Positions 56,016-64,000 of a stretch of 64,000 bases of DNA are shown one piece after another (position 1 is the stretch's first letter; each line of letters starts with the position of its first letter). This stretch comes from Sphingopyxis chilensis (lineage in GTDB: Bacteria > Pseudomonadota > Alphaproteobacteria > Sphingomonadales > Sphingomonadaceae). The DNA lies in NCBI RefSeq assembly GCF_035930445.1, contig NZ_CP142394.1, forward strand, positions 839,501 to 903,500, written 5' to 3'. The translations under genes and the position numbers were made by a program. A model generated the notes under the pieces. That model was not told the origin of the DNA. It searched no databases and was given only the letters and a program-made list of their open reading frames with translations.

Positions 56016-56657
56016 ATGACAAGCGAAGCCATCCGCGACCCGAAGGCCGATCATCTGCTCACCCCGCAGAATGCGGCCTTCATCATCATCGACTATCAAC
56101 CGGTGCAGGTGAACTCGATCGCCTCGATGGACCGGCAATTGTTGCTCAACAATATCACGGGCTGCGCGAAGGCGGCGGTCGCCTATGGCCTGCCGATCGT
56201 CCATTCGACGGTGAATGTCGAAACCGGCCTCAACAAGCCGCCGGTGCCACCGGTCCGCAAGGCGCTCGCCGACTATCCGACCTATGATCGGACGACGATC
56301 AACAGCTGGGAAGATGTCGAGTTCCGGAAAGCGGTCGAGGCGACCGGGCGCAAGAAGCTGATCATGACCGCGCTGTGGACCGAGGCGTGCCTGACCTTTC
56401 CGGCGCTCGACGCGCTTGCCGAGGGCTATGAGGTCTATGTCCCGGTCGATGCGGTCGGCGGCACGTCGCTTGCCGCGCATGACGCGGCACTCCGCCGCAT
56501 CGAACAGGCGGGCGGCAAGATGATTTCGGTCCCGCAGCTCTTCTGCGAACTGCAGCGCGACTGGAAGCGCAGCGATACCGTCCCGGCCTTCATGAACCTG
56601 TTCATCGAGACGGGCGGCACCGCCGGCATCCAGTTTTCATACGACAAGGCCGATTGA
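56016..56657 (+). CDS. Isochorismatase-family hydrolase (first of two)
   Basis: 213 residues of the cysteine-hydrolase fold: catalytic Asp26 in FIIIDYQ and nucleophile Cys125 in TEACLTFPALDALAEGYEVYVPVDA (in parts). Start at 56016 with AGGAGA upstream; an earlier in-frame Met adds only ten residues. The reaction is not predictable (nicotinamidase, isochorismatase, and amidohydrolase members exist). It is tandem with a second, divergent paralog 66 bases downstream. Confidence 0.85.
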   Translation: MTSEAIRDPKADHLLTPQNAAFIIIDYQPVQVNSIASMDRQLLLNNITGCAKAAVAYGLPIVHSTVNVETGLNKPPVPPVRKALADYPTYDRTTINSWEDVEFRKAVEATGRKKLIMTALWTEACLTFPALDALAEGYEVYVPVDAVGGTSLAAHDAALRRIEQAGGKMISVPQLFCELQRDWKRSDTVPAFMNLFIETGGTAGIQFSYDKAD

Positions 56658-56667
56658 GCCCCAGCGG

Positions 56668-56701
56668 CCCGGCGGCGCGGCGATCGTCGCCCGCCGCCGG
56701 G
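56668..56701 (+). terminator. Strong hairpin between the two hydrolase genes
   Basis: Nine-base perfect arms CCCGGCGGC (56668-56676) and GCCGCCGGG (56693-56701), no T-run. It may attenuate transcription into the second gene or stabilise the upstream mRNA. Confidence 0.5.
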
Positions 56702-56723
56702 TCCCTTGTGAAGGAGAAGACCC

Positions 56724-57404
56724 GTGACGACCCCCGCCAATTTTAACGGCCAGCGCCCTGTGATCGACCCCGATGACGCAGCGATGCTGCTGATCGATCA
56801 CCAGAGCGGCCTGTTCCAGATCGTCGCCGACATGCCCTTTCCGGTATTGCGCAATCATGCGTCGGCGCTCGCGAAGATGGCGGCGCTCGCCAAGATCCCG
56901 GTGATCACGACCGCCTCTGTGCCTCAAGGTCCGAACGGCCCGCTGATCCCCGAGATCCACGAGAACGCGCCGCACGCCCAATATGTCGCGCGCAAGGGGG
57001 AGATCAACGCGTGGGATAATCCCGATTTCGTGGCGGCGGTGAAGGCGACTGGCCGAGGCACGCTGATCATCGCTGGTACGATTACGAGCGTGTGCATGGC
57101 CTTTCCGTCGATCAGCGCGGTGCAGGACGGCTACAAGGTTTTCGCGGTCGTCGACGCGTCGGGCACCTATTCGAAGATGGCACAGGAAATCACGCTCGCC
57201 CGGGTCGTTCAGGCCGGCGTCGTGCCGATGGACACCGCTGCCGTCGCTTCGGAAATCCAGAAGACATGGCACCGCGACGACGCCGAAGAGTGGGTCAAGG
57301 TCTATACGAAGATTTTCCCGCCTTATCTGCTGCTCATCGAAAGCTACACCAAGGCGCAGCAGGTCGCTTCCGATCATGAGGTGCTGGATTCCCAGCGCGG
57401 CTAG
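56724..57404 (+). CDS. Isochorismatase-family hydrolase (second of two, YcaC-like)
   Basis: 226 residues with Asp25 in [10 protein letters not shown] and Cys124 in [11 protein letters not shown], the family's catalytic Asp and Cys. The LIDHQSGL opening and C-terminal extension resemble the YcaC group, distinct from the first paralog, so the pair probably acts on different substrates. The GTG start at 56724 lies behind AAGGAGAA. Last gene of the pirin-side unit. Confidence 0.85.
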   Translation: MTTPANFNGQRPVIDPDDAAMLLIDHQSGLFQIVADMPFPVLRNHASALAKMAALAKIPVITTASVPQGPNGPLIPEIHENAPHAQYVARKGEINAWDNPDFVAAVKATGRGTLIIAGTITSVCMAFPSISAVQDGYKVFAVVDASGTYSKMAQEITLARVVQAGVVPMDTAAVASEIQKTWHRDDAEEWVKVYTKIFPPYLLLIESYTKAQQVASDHEVLDSQRG

Positions 57405-57429
57405 GCAATCTGAATTCGGTTCACTGAAT

Positions 57430-57464
57430 GGCCGCTTCGTGGGTTTCAGCGTCTCGAAGCGGCC
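57430..57464 (+). terminator. Hairpin after the second hydrolase gene
   Basis: Ten-base perfect arms GGCCGCTTCG (57430-57439) and CGAAGCGGCC (57455-57464) with a 15-base loop. No T-run follows; a plausible end of the pirin/hydrolase transcript. Confidence 0.6.
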
Positions 57465-57626
57465 AGTCTACTGGCGGCGAAGTCAAGCCGACACGCGTAC
57501 AGGGATCACGCAGATTCCGGAAAGTCTGAAATGAATTCGCAATCCGCCGCGTTGGCTAATTGGGAACGCATTGACCGCTTTTGCAGATGCTTTACCTATC
57601 CCAAAATTCGGCTTCAAAGGTTCGCG

Positions 57627-58139
57627 ATGTCTTACGCCCATTCAACTCGAATGACCTTTACCAACATGCTTGGTACCCTCGATCACCTCGTCAGCAAGGC
57701 CATCGATGCCCGCATGACGGACGATGTGCTTGTTGAGAAGCTTACTGATGACATGTTTCCGCTCGAGTTGCAGTTCAGAGTCGCACTTAACCAGGTGCTT
57801 TTGGCGCTCAATCAGGTCGGTGGAAAATCAGTGCCACTCGAAGAAACTCCATATCGGTCACTTGCCGAAATACGCCAACGGATTTCGGTTGTTCGCGCAC
57901 ATGTCGATCACGCCGAGCCGACTGAATGGGCAGACGCCGAGGCGACTGTCGATCTAAAGCTGCCGAATGGTGTTCGCTTTTTGATGTCGTCGGAGGAAGA
58001 CATTCGAGACTGGATAATGCCGAACTTTTACTTTCACGTGACGATGGCCTACGCCTTGCTCCGCAATGCGGGGCTAGCCATCGGCAAGATGGATTTCATA
58101 CCACATATGGACCGTCATAAGGTGCCACCTGCGAAGTAG
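57627..58139 (+). CDS. DUF1993 family protein
   Basis: 170 residues. The pattern FTNMLGTLDHLVSKAIDAR, then FPLELQFRVALNQV, and a late FYFHVTMAYALLRNAGLAIGKMDF matches DUF1993, a DinB-like four-helix family of unknown function whose conserved His in the last helix may bind metal. Start placed at 57627 by family length; a frame-consistent ATG at 57531 would add 32 residues. Codon use is less GC-biased than in neighbouring genes, suggesting recent acquisition. Confidence 0.75.
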   Translation: MSYAHSTRMTFTNMLGTLDHLVSKAIDARMTDDVLVEKLTDDMFPLELQFRVALNQVLLALNQVGGKSVPLEETPYRSLAEIRQRISVVRAHVDHAEPTEWADAEATVDLKLPNGVRFLMSSEEDIRDWIMPNFYFHVTMAYALLRNAGLAIGKMDFIPHMDRHKVPPAK

Positions 58140-58717
58140 CAGCGCGTTGCCATGGCGCGTTATCGAGCCTCGCCCTTAGCTGGCTGGGAACGTCCGCTTC
58201 TCCCGCGTGCAACCCAAAAACTGCCGTTCCGTTGTCGGCCAGTTGAGCTGGGCGAGCGAACGACGGCTGGTTCCGAGCATCACCAATTTCGAGATTTGTT
58301 ACGCCGTGGCAGCAACGCGGCTAACGTTGACACTCTTAACGGTGACCCCGGGCGCCTGCCACAATTCGGGCAAGCTTGCCCTCCGTGCTTGTTCCTCTTC
58401 GTCGAACAAGATCAGACCCAGTCCTTCGCCAGAATCATCGAACGAGCACGATCGCTGACTGCGTCGACGAGCAACGGTCAACCACACGTTGCCGTGACCG
58501 GCAAGAATTAAGACGGAGCGGCCCCCGCAGATCCCTTGAATTAATTTCGAGGCGTCAACTGAGCTGAAGTAGAATGCTCCCATTCCGGTACCTATAAGCT
58601 ACAGATAGTGGAAAAAATCTATAATCGGCTGGCGTTACGGGACACTGGCCGGTCCTGCATGCTTTCCAAAAAAATCCGCAACTGATCGATGGCAGTTGCG
58701 GCGGAGAATGAGACCGA
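58140..58717. other. Unassigned 0.6-kb region of lower GC
   Basis: No convincing gene. Two short frames exist (58152-58511 plus, 119 codons; 58299-58583 minus, 94 codons), but neither has a ribosome binding site, the regional third-position GC bias or a recognisable motif. The stretch continues the atypical composition of the DUF1993 gene and may be the debris of transferred DNA. No repeat or RNA fold was recognised. Confidence 0.5.
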
Positions 58718-61447
58718 TCAGCCGCCCTTGGACGCCAGCTTTGCCTCGAGCTTGCTGGCCCGCGCCTTTGCCGACACATCCTTTGCATCGGCGAGCGCCG
58801 GCGCGGCGCTTGCGAGCAATCTCCGCGCTTCGGCCTCGCTGCCGCTACCCAGCGCAGCCTCGGCGAGCGCGAGATCGATAGTCGCGCCGATGTCGGGATT
58901 GCCTAGCAATTGCGCCATTTTTCCCCGGTCGAGGCCGGTCAGCAAGCCGCGCGCGTCGGCGAAGCGGTCGTTGGCGATCAGGCATTCGGCGGTGAAATAC
59001 TGCACGACATGCGTGAGCGGATAGTCGGCGCCAAAGACGGCGCGAGCGGTCGAAAGGGCGTTGTTCGCGATTCCCATCGCCTGCGGGCGGCGCGACGTCT
59101 GGCATAGCGCGGATGCATAGTCGATCTGGCCGACCAGCGCCTGGTGCGATTGCGGTCCGGCCAGCGCGGCGGCGCCCCGCCAGACCCGCTCGGCTTCGCG
59201 CGCCGCGGCATCATATTGCCCGAGCGCCGCGAAACTTTCGAACCGCGTCGAATGCAAGGCCAGCGTGAAGCGGTGGTCGGGGCCGAAACGCTTCCGCATC
59301 GCGGCGAGGAGCGGGGCGCTGGCCTTCAACGCCTCGTCGTGCCGTCCCGTCATCGAAAGGCTGTTCAGCCAATGCTGCCGCGTGACGAGCGTGTCGGGAT
59401 GGTCTGCGCCCCGGATACGCGTCGAATCGCGCACGATGGCGCGCGCGACCGGCTCTGCGTCTTCGGCACGGCCGAGCCGCATCAATGTCAGCACGAGCGA
59501 TGACCGCGTCTTGAGCAATTGCCCCTGTGGCACCGCGCTGCCCGCCGCCTCGCCGATCTTCACCGCTCGCTGAAACGCGCGCTCGGCGGCCGCTATGTCC
59601 GCCATATAGCCATAAGCACCTTCGGCCGAGGCGAGCGCGAAGCCGACCCGCCCGGCATCGCCGCGCGCGCCGAGCCGCTTGCGCTCGGCCGAGAGCAGCT
59701 TGCCGGCGACCTCGAGCCTTTCGGGCTGACCCGAGGTCGATTCCATGTGGATGCGACCGAGCCGGCCAACGACGGCATCGTCGCTCTCTATCTCGCCCGC
59801 CTTGCCAAACAGCGCGTCGGCGCGCGCATATTCGGCGCGCGCGGTGTCGAAATCGGATCGCTGGTGAAAGGCGCGCGCGACCGCGAGATGGAGCCGCGCA
59901 GCGACATGCGGCGCGCCGGCAAAGCGTTGGTCGATCTGCTGGCTCGCGCGCTTGATCGCGTCGATCACGGTTTCGTCGGCGCTGGATTTCGCTGGATCCG
60001 GGCTGCCGAGCACATCCTCGGCGATAAAGGCATAGCTGGTTTCGGCGAGTTCGCGCGCCGCCACCGCCTCGTTGCGCTGGTGCCATGCATAGGCGGCGAG
60101 TGCCGATGCGGTCAGCAGTCCGATGGTCAGACTGGCGAAGGCGGCACTAACCCACGGGCGACGCGCAGCGCGCTTGTCATCCAGTTTTTGCTGCTCGGCG
60201 AGCCGCGCTGCCTGCTCGGCTTGCGCAGCGGCCTCGGTGCGGCGTTGCGGCAGGCGGTCCAGCCGGTCGGCGAGTTCTTCGGCGCTCGCCAACCGTTCGG
60301 CCGGCGCTCCCGCCGCCGCACGCGCGATGTCGTCGCGCAGCAAGGGATCGGCCACGCGTGCTTCCCAGCCCGGCGCCAGCGCTGCGTAAAAATCGCCGAT
60401 GACGAGCTGATAGAGGATAAGGCCGAGCGCATAGATGTCGCTCTTCGCCGTCGGCACGGCTTCGCCCGCGAGTTCGGGCGCGCGATACGCCAGCGTACCC
60501 GATCGTGGCTCGTCCTTGCCAAGGTCGGCGTCGAGCGAGCCGGGGTCCGTGATGTGATAATTGGCGAGGACCGCGTCATCGAGCAGCCGCCCGCTCCCGA
60601 AATCGACAAGCCGCACCATCGGCTCGTCGTCGACCTGGTCGATCAGGATGTTCGCGGGCTTCAGATCCTTGTGCAGCACGCCCATGCCATGAACCGCCGC
60701 GAGCGCGCGCGAGATCATCGCGGCGGCCGACAGGCGCCGTTCGAGCGAGATGGCGGCTAAACCGCCCGCAGCCTCGGCCCATGCCAGCAGGTCGTCGCCG
60801 CCCCACGCATATTCCAGAAAGAAGGGCGCCGTGTCGAAATTCCATTCGTGGAGCGCCGGGATCGGAGCGGTCTTTCCCAGCCCGGCGAAGAGCAGGCGCG
60901 ACAGCGCCGCTTCACGCTTCAGGCTGCGGAGCCGGTCGGGTGCGTCGGCGAATTTGAAGACGCGCGCCTCGCCTGTCTTCGCCTGCCGGGCGCGCCAGAC
61001 ATCCTCGCTGCCGGTGTCGCCTAGCGGACGGTCGAGCTGCCACAGCTTGCGGCCGGGAACACTGTCGCCCGGCGCAAAGGCGAAGCGCGGCGCGAGCGGC
61101 GTGTCGATGCTTTCGACCGCGACGGTGGCGACGAGCCGGTAGCCGACGCGCGGTACGGTCGCGATGATCGCATCGGCTTCACCGCCCAGCGCCTTGCGCA
61201 ATTTCGATATGGCGGTGGCGAGCGAACCTTCGACCACGGTAAGGCCCGGCCAGACGGCATCGAGTATCTCGTCCTTGGTGACAACCTCACCCGCGCGCAG
61301 CAGTAGCTCGTGCAGTACTTCGAGCGGCTTGCCCTCGAGCGCGACGGCGCGCCCGTCGATGCGCAGTGCCCAGCTCGCCTCGTCGAAATCGGCGTTGGCG
61401 AAGTGCCAGAGGCGCCGCCGGCGCCGTGACGAATGGGTTCCCGACAT
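58718..61447 (-). CDS. Winged-helix / Ser-Thr kinase / transmembrane / TPR fusion receptor
   Basis: 909 residues. The N-terminal OmpR/CadC-type DNA-binding domain (about 12-105: LEGKPLEVLHELLLRAGEVVTKDEILDAVWPG, VPRVGYRLVA) is followed by a protein kinase domain (about 130-400) with catalytic HKDLKPANILID at 259-270, DFGSG at 282 and GTLAYRAPEL. A Gln/Ala/Arg coiled segment, one membrane helix (about 430-452) and TPR-like repeats to the end complete it. The HRD Arg is Lys and the Gly-loop is degenerate, so activity needs testing. Start at the ATG complementary to 61445-61447; an upstream ATG would add eight residues. Divergent from three envelope-protein genes it may control. Substrates are unknown. 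Confidence 0.85.
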   Translation of the reverse strand: MSGTHSSRRRRRLWHFANADFDEASWALRIDGRAVALEGKPLEVLHELLLRAGEVVTKDEILDAVWPGLTVVEGSLATAISKLRKALGGEADAIIATVPRVGYRLVATVAVESIDTPLAPRFAFAPGDSVPGRKLWQLDRPLGDTGSEDVWRARQAKTGEARVFKFADAPDRLRSLKREAALSRLLFAGLGKTAPIPALHEWNFDTAPFFLEYAWGGDDLLAWAEAAGGLAAISLERRLSAAAMISRALAAVHGMGVLHKDLKPANILIDQVDDEPMVRLVDFGSGRLLDDAVLANYHITDPGSLDADLGKDEPRSGTLAYRAPELAGEAVPTAKSDIYALGLILYQLVIGDFYAALAPGWEARVADPLLRDDIARAAAGAPAERLASAEELADRLDRLPQRRTEAAAQAEQAARLAEQQKLDDKRAARRPWVSAAFASLTIGLLTASALAAYAWHQRNEAVAARELAETSYAFIAEDVLGSPDPAKSSADETVIDAIKRASQQIDQRFAGAPHVAARLHLAVARAFHQRSDFDTARAEYARADALFGKAGEIESDDAVVGRLGRIHMESTSGQPERLEVAGKLLSAERKRLGARGDAGRVGFALASAEGAYGYMADIAAAERAFQRAVKIGEAAGSAVPQGQLLKTRSSLVLTLMRLGRAEDAEPVARAIVRDSTRIRGADHPDTLVTRQHWLNSLSMTGRHDEALKASAPLLAAMRKRFGPDHRFTLALHSTRFESFAALGQYDAAAREAERVWRGAAALAGPQSHQALVGQIDYASALCQTSRRPQAMGIANNALSTARAVFGADYPLTHVVQYFTAECLIANDRFADARGLLTGLDRGKMAQLLGNPDIGATIDLALAEAALGSGSEAEARRLLASAAPALADAKDVSAKARASKLEAKLASKGG

Positions 61448-61557
61448 AGAAATCACAGCCCCCCCGACCATTCTTTAGAAAAGCTTTAGAACAGGATCAG
61501 GACGCGAATTCAAGGATGTGCGAGCAATCTCCGACGATTGAATTCGGGGAGGTCATG

Positions 61558-62208
61558 ATGAGCAGTAACGAGCAGCCGATCCGGCGTGTCGAGGACATCC
61601 ACGGCTTTTTCCGCACGGGTACCGTTCGCGGCGTCGGCAACTGGTCCGAAACGCATGTGAGATCTTCGACCAGCGGCGGCGGCGGCTATGTCCACAATGG
61701 AACGGGGCACATATCGGCGCCCACGGTGACGGTATCGTCGACCAATACCGAGGTCATGCGCTTCTTCATGGAATATGGCGACGACGACGAGGAAGAGGTG
61801 ACGATCAAGGGCGGCGGCTTCGCCGCGCGCGAGGGGCAACGGGTGACGGTCGTTCGCATCGGCTCGCGCCCCGGCTGGGGCTATAATGTCGCCTATCACA
61901 ACCATAATACCGGCAACACTCACGCACCGGACGGCTGGCTGGCATGGCCGCTGGGAAAATTTCCGTCGGCTCTGATGGTGCTGATCGCCCCGATAGTGGG
62001 CGCGATCATCGGCGCCTCGCTTTTCACCGGGCTCTGGTGGATTCTTGGACTCGCGGGGTTCGGCTGGGCCTTCTACGCCTGGCACAAGAAGGCCGGCGAA
62101 TATCGGAAGCTGAAGGAAGCAGTGCGGCAAAGGATCGACGAGGTGCTGGCCGATGCCAAGGCGGAGCATGGGCGGATGCGCGCCGGGCGCGAAGGCGAAG
62201 CGGCGTGA
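61558..62208 (+). CDS. Membrane protein, function unknown
   Basis: 216 residues. The N-terminal part (about 1-130) is Gly/Thr-rich beta-like sequence with GGGGYVHNGTGHISAPTVTVSS, an acidic YGDDDEEEVTIKGGGF patch and AYHNHNTGNTH; two membrane helices follow at about 138-172; the tail is a charged helix. No family recognised. Start 61558 is set by GGGGAGG five bases upstream; ATG 61555 is adjacent. Divergent from the kinase fusion across 110 bases and coupled by GTGA to the next gene. Confidence 0.75.
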   Translation: MSSNEQPIRRVEDIHGFFRTGTVRGVGNWSETHVRSSTSGGGGYVHNGTGHISAPTVTVSSTNTEVMRFFMEYGDDDEEEVTIKGGGFAAREGQRVTVVRIGSRPGWGYNVAYHNHNTGNTHAPDGWLAWPLGKFPSALMVLIAPIVGAIIGASLFTGLWWILGLAGFGWAFYAWHKKAGEYRKLKEAVRQRIDEVLADAKAEHGRMRAGREGEAA

Positions 62209-63152
62209 CCGGCCGGCGAGCCGCGCGTTGGCTTTCCCTTTGCCCCTTGCTGTTTTCGTCGCTGCTGATTGCGACCTGCAGCAGCGGCGAAACGCCGACG
62301 GGGGTAGGGGAAGGGGCGGCCGGCACGGCCACGGCTGGCGCCGCCGCCCCTAAAGCCGCCGCCGGCGCGAATCCGGGCGCCGAGGATCGCGACGGCGCGC
62401 TCCGCGCCGCAGGCTATCGGCAACGCGGCGGGACATGGATGACGAGTTGCGAGGCCGACATGAAGCCGGTGCCGAAGGACAGTTGGTACGGCGTCGAAAA
62501 CACGGAGATGCGCGATCTGAACGGCGACGGCATCGCCGAGGCGGTGATCAGTGGCGGCAGCAGCTATTGCTTCGGAAATACCGGCCTCGCGTTCAAGCTG
62601 CTCGCCAAATCGGGAACGGACTGGAAGGTGATGACCGACAGCATGGGCATCCCGGGCTTCTACCCGCGCAAGGGCATCGCATGGCCCGACATAGAGGTCG
62701 GCGGACCGGGCGCCGATTGCTTTCCCTTCCTGCGCTGGAACGGCCGCGAATATGTCTATGGCGGTCGATCGCTCGTAGGTCGGATTTGCGAACTGGCGCC
62801 GGCCTTCGCGCCGAAGCCGAAGGCGGCCGAGACCGGTCTGCCGATGGCCACCGGCCTCTGGGCACGCAACCGCACCGCGTGCGATGCGCTGGCCCGCGGG
62901 CAGGGCGATCCCGACTTCATTTTCGACGGCAAGGTGATGACCGGCCCGCAGGACTATTACAATGTCACGCCGTTCAAGGCGCTCGGCGGCGGACGCTACC
63001 AGACCGGCGGCGAAGATGAGCGTCAGGTCATCGACATGAACGACCCGAAGTTCATCATCGTGCAGCAAGGCAATTGGTGGACCGGCGGCTACACCTGGTG
63101 TTCGTCCGCGCAACGCTGGAAACCGTGGGAATATTCCGAAGAGGGTTTTTGA
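62205..63152 (+). CDS. Putative secreted or lipid-anchored protein, function unknown
   Basis: 315 residues with a GTG start overlapping the previous stop. A signal-like hydrophobic segment (LSLCPLLFSSLLIATCSSG) ends in a Cys with an imperfect lipobox (IATC), so lipoprotein status is uncertain. An Ala/Gly linker follows, then a domain with the Ca-binding-like loop DLNGDGIAEAVI, GGPGADCFPFLRW and paired cysteines. No family recognised. The next gene carries a similar motif, suggesting related envelope proteins. Confidence 0.75.
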   Translation: MTGRRAARWLSLCPLLFSSLLIATCSSGETPTGVGEGAAGTATAGAAAPKAAAGANPGAEDRDGALRAAGYRQRGGTWMTSCEADMKPVPKDSWYGVENTEMRDLNGDGIAEAVISGGSSYCFGNTGLAFKLLAKSGTDWKVMTDSMGIPGFYPRKGIAWPDIEVGGPGADCFPFLRWNGREYVYGGRSLVGRICELAPAFAPKPKAAETGLPMATGLWARNRTACDALARGQGDPDFIFDGKVMTGPQDYYNVTPFKALGGGRYQTGGEDERQVIDMNDPKFIIVQQGNWWTGGYTWCSSAQRWKPWEYSEEGF

Positions 63153-63203
63153 CCGGTCCGGCGGGGCTCCGGCCCCGGCGTCCGGTCCTGTCGGGAGGCA
63201 ATC

Positions 63204-64000
63204 ATGATCCGTTCGCTTTTCACGCTCGCATCGGCGCTGCTGCCGGTCGCCGCGCTCGTCCAGTCGCAACCGCAACCCCGAGCTTGGCCGCGCGAGGTTC
63301 AGGCGGTTTATGACGAGCTCAAGGCCGAATGTCGTGCGGGCGGGGGCAAGTTCGTCCCCGATCGCGCCCGGTTCGCGGTCCAAACCGAGGTGACGGGTGA
63401 CGGCAAGCCCGACTGGGTTGTCGAATATGACGCGGCGCACTGCTCCAATCAGGGCTATTCGGCGTGGTGCGGCACCGCCGGCTGCATGATCGCGATCCTC
63501 GGGTCGGGGCGCGGCGGCCTGACCGAAATCTTCAGCAACAATGTCCGCGGCTGGGAAGCGGTGAAGCTCGATCGTGGCGGGACGGGCCTCGGCCTGTCGG
63601 TGCACGGGACCGTATGCGGCAGCATCGGTGCAGACATGTGCCTCGAAGTGCTGCGCTGGGACGGACGCAAATGGGCGCTCGCCGGGCGGCGGCGCGGCAC
63701 GCCCGAAGATATCGGCACCGACGGCGGCGAGCCGGCGCTCCCGCCGTCGCCAGGGCACGGTGCACGTTGGCAATTCGGCGGCACCGGGGCCGGGGCGGTC
63801 GCGGCGGTGACCGGGCATCCCCAATTCGTCGCGCTCGGGCTGCGCTGCCAGCCGGGCGGCGGCCTTTATATGAGCGTCGTGCCGACGAAGGCGCTGCGCC
63901 TGCCGCCCGCGGGCCGGCCGCTCCTGATCGGTTTTCGGAGTCACGGGGAATTGACCGAAGCGACGCAGCAACTGATGCTCGAACCCGGCAAGCCCGATTT
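63204..64000 (+). CDS. Secreted protein, function unknown, truncated by the window edge
   Basis: The frame is open from the ATG at 63204 (GGGAGG upstream) to the last base, at least 265 residues. Signal peptide of about 20 residues (LFTLASALLPVAALVQS). The mature part has several Cys (ECRAGGGKF, AHCSNQGYSAWCGTAGCM, CGSIGADMCLEVLRWDG), probably disulfide-linked, and TGDGKPDWVVEYD, similar to the DLNGDGIAEA loop of the preceding gene. The two are likely paralogous in part. Function unknown. Confidence 0.8.
   Translation, partial: MIRSLFTLASALLPVAALVQSQPQPRAWPREVQAVYDELKAECRAGGGKFVPDRARFAVQTEVTGDGKPDWVVEYDAAHCSNQGYSAWCGTAGCMIAILGSGRGGLTEIFSNNVRGWEAVKLDRGGTGLGLSVHGTVCGSIGADMCLEVLRWDGRKWALAGRRRGTPEDIGTDGGEPALPPSPGHGARWQFGGTGAGAVAAVTGHPQFVALGLRCQPGGGLYMSVVPTKALRLPPAGRPLLIGFRSHGELTEATQQLMLEPGKPD

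Noticed and set aside
58152..58583. Two overlapping short frames as small genes
   Set aside because: No ribosome binding site, no codon bias like the neighbours, no motif; kept only as an unassigned region.

Overview
The window is high-GC DNA (visibly G+C rich throughout, strong GC bias at third codon positions). It reads as the chromosome of an alphaproteobacterium of the Sphingomonadaceae, most like Sphingopyxis or a close relative. This placement is an inference from protein style, the intact division/cell-wall (dcw) cluster, the split glycine decarboxylase (gcvPA/gcvPB) and the TonB-receptor/DUF content; no search was run.

Layout. (1) 1-8.4 kb: a divergent peptidoglycan-recycling pair (partial Mpl/MurC-like ligase and an LD-carboxypeptidase), fabD-fabG for fatty acid synthesis, a small secreted protein closed by a near-perfect hairpin terminator, a histidine-rich TonB receptor resembling the zinc receptor ZnuD with a Zur-like palindrome upstream, and a cysteine synthase operon with two membrane proteins. 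(2) 8.4-29 kb: a complete dcw cluster, mraZ-rsmH-ftsL-ftsI-murE-murF-mraY-murD-ftsW-murG-murC-murB-ddl-ftsQ-ftsA-ftsZ, mostly with start/stop overlaps. It is preceded by four pentamers at exact 10-bp spacing that look like a MraZ operator, and followed by a TPR-SPOR protein. (3) 29-37.5 kb: a dGTPase-like gene and a Rossmann protein, then a tandem glycine riboswitch in front of gcvT-gcvH-(glycosyltransferase)-gcvPA-gcvPB, an ABA4-like membrane protein and a DUF938 methyltransferase. (4) 37.6-41.1 kb: an acyl-CoA ligase, then on the minus strand a GST and an EamA permease, and tRNA-Trp(CCA).

(5) 41.1-53.9 kb is the accessory part. Directly downstream of tRNA-Trp lies a wrecked tyrosine-recombinase integrase gene, as expected at the scar of an integrative element. 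It is followed by an OmpR/histidine-kinase pair, a LuxR-type response regulator, a 1,901-residue animal-type heme peroxidase with RTX calcium-binding repeats and an Ig-like segment, and a type I secretion ABC exporter plus HlyD-type adaptor. The likely working model is regulated calcium-dependent export of a giant extracellular peroxidase of the kind linked to Mn(II) oxidation (MopA-like) or to toxic peroxidase activity. The outer-membrane TolC partner is not in the window.

(6) 54-64 kb: a LysR regulator divergent from a pirin and two isochorismatase-family hydrolases, a DUF1993 protein in less GC-rich DNA, an unassigned 0.6-kb stretch, and a fused winged-helix / Ser-Thr kinase / transmembrane / TPR receptor divergent from three uncharacterised envelope proteins. 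The last of these runs off the right edge.
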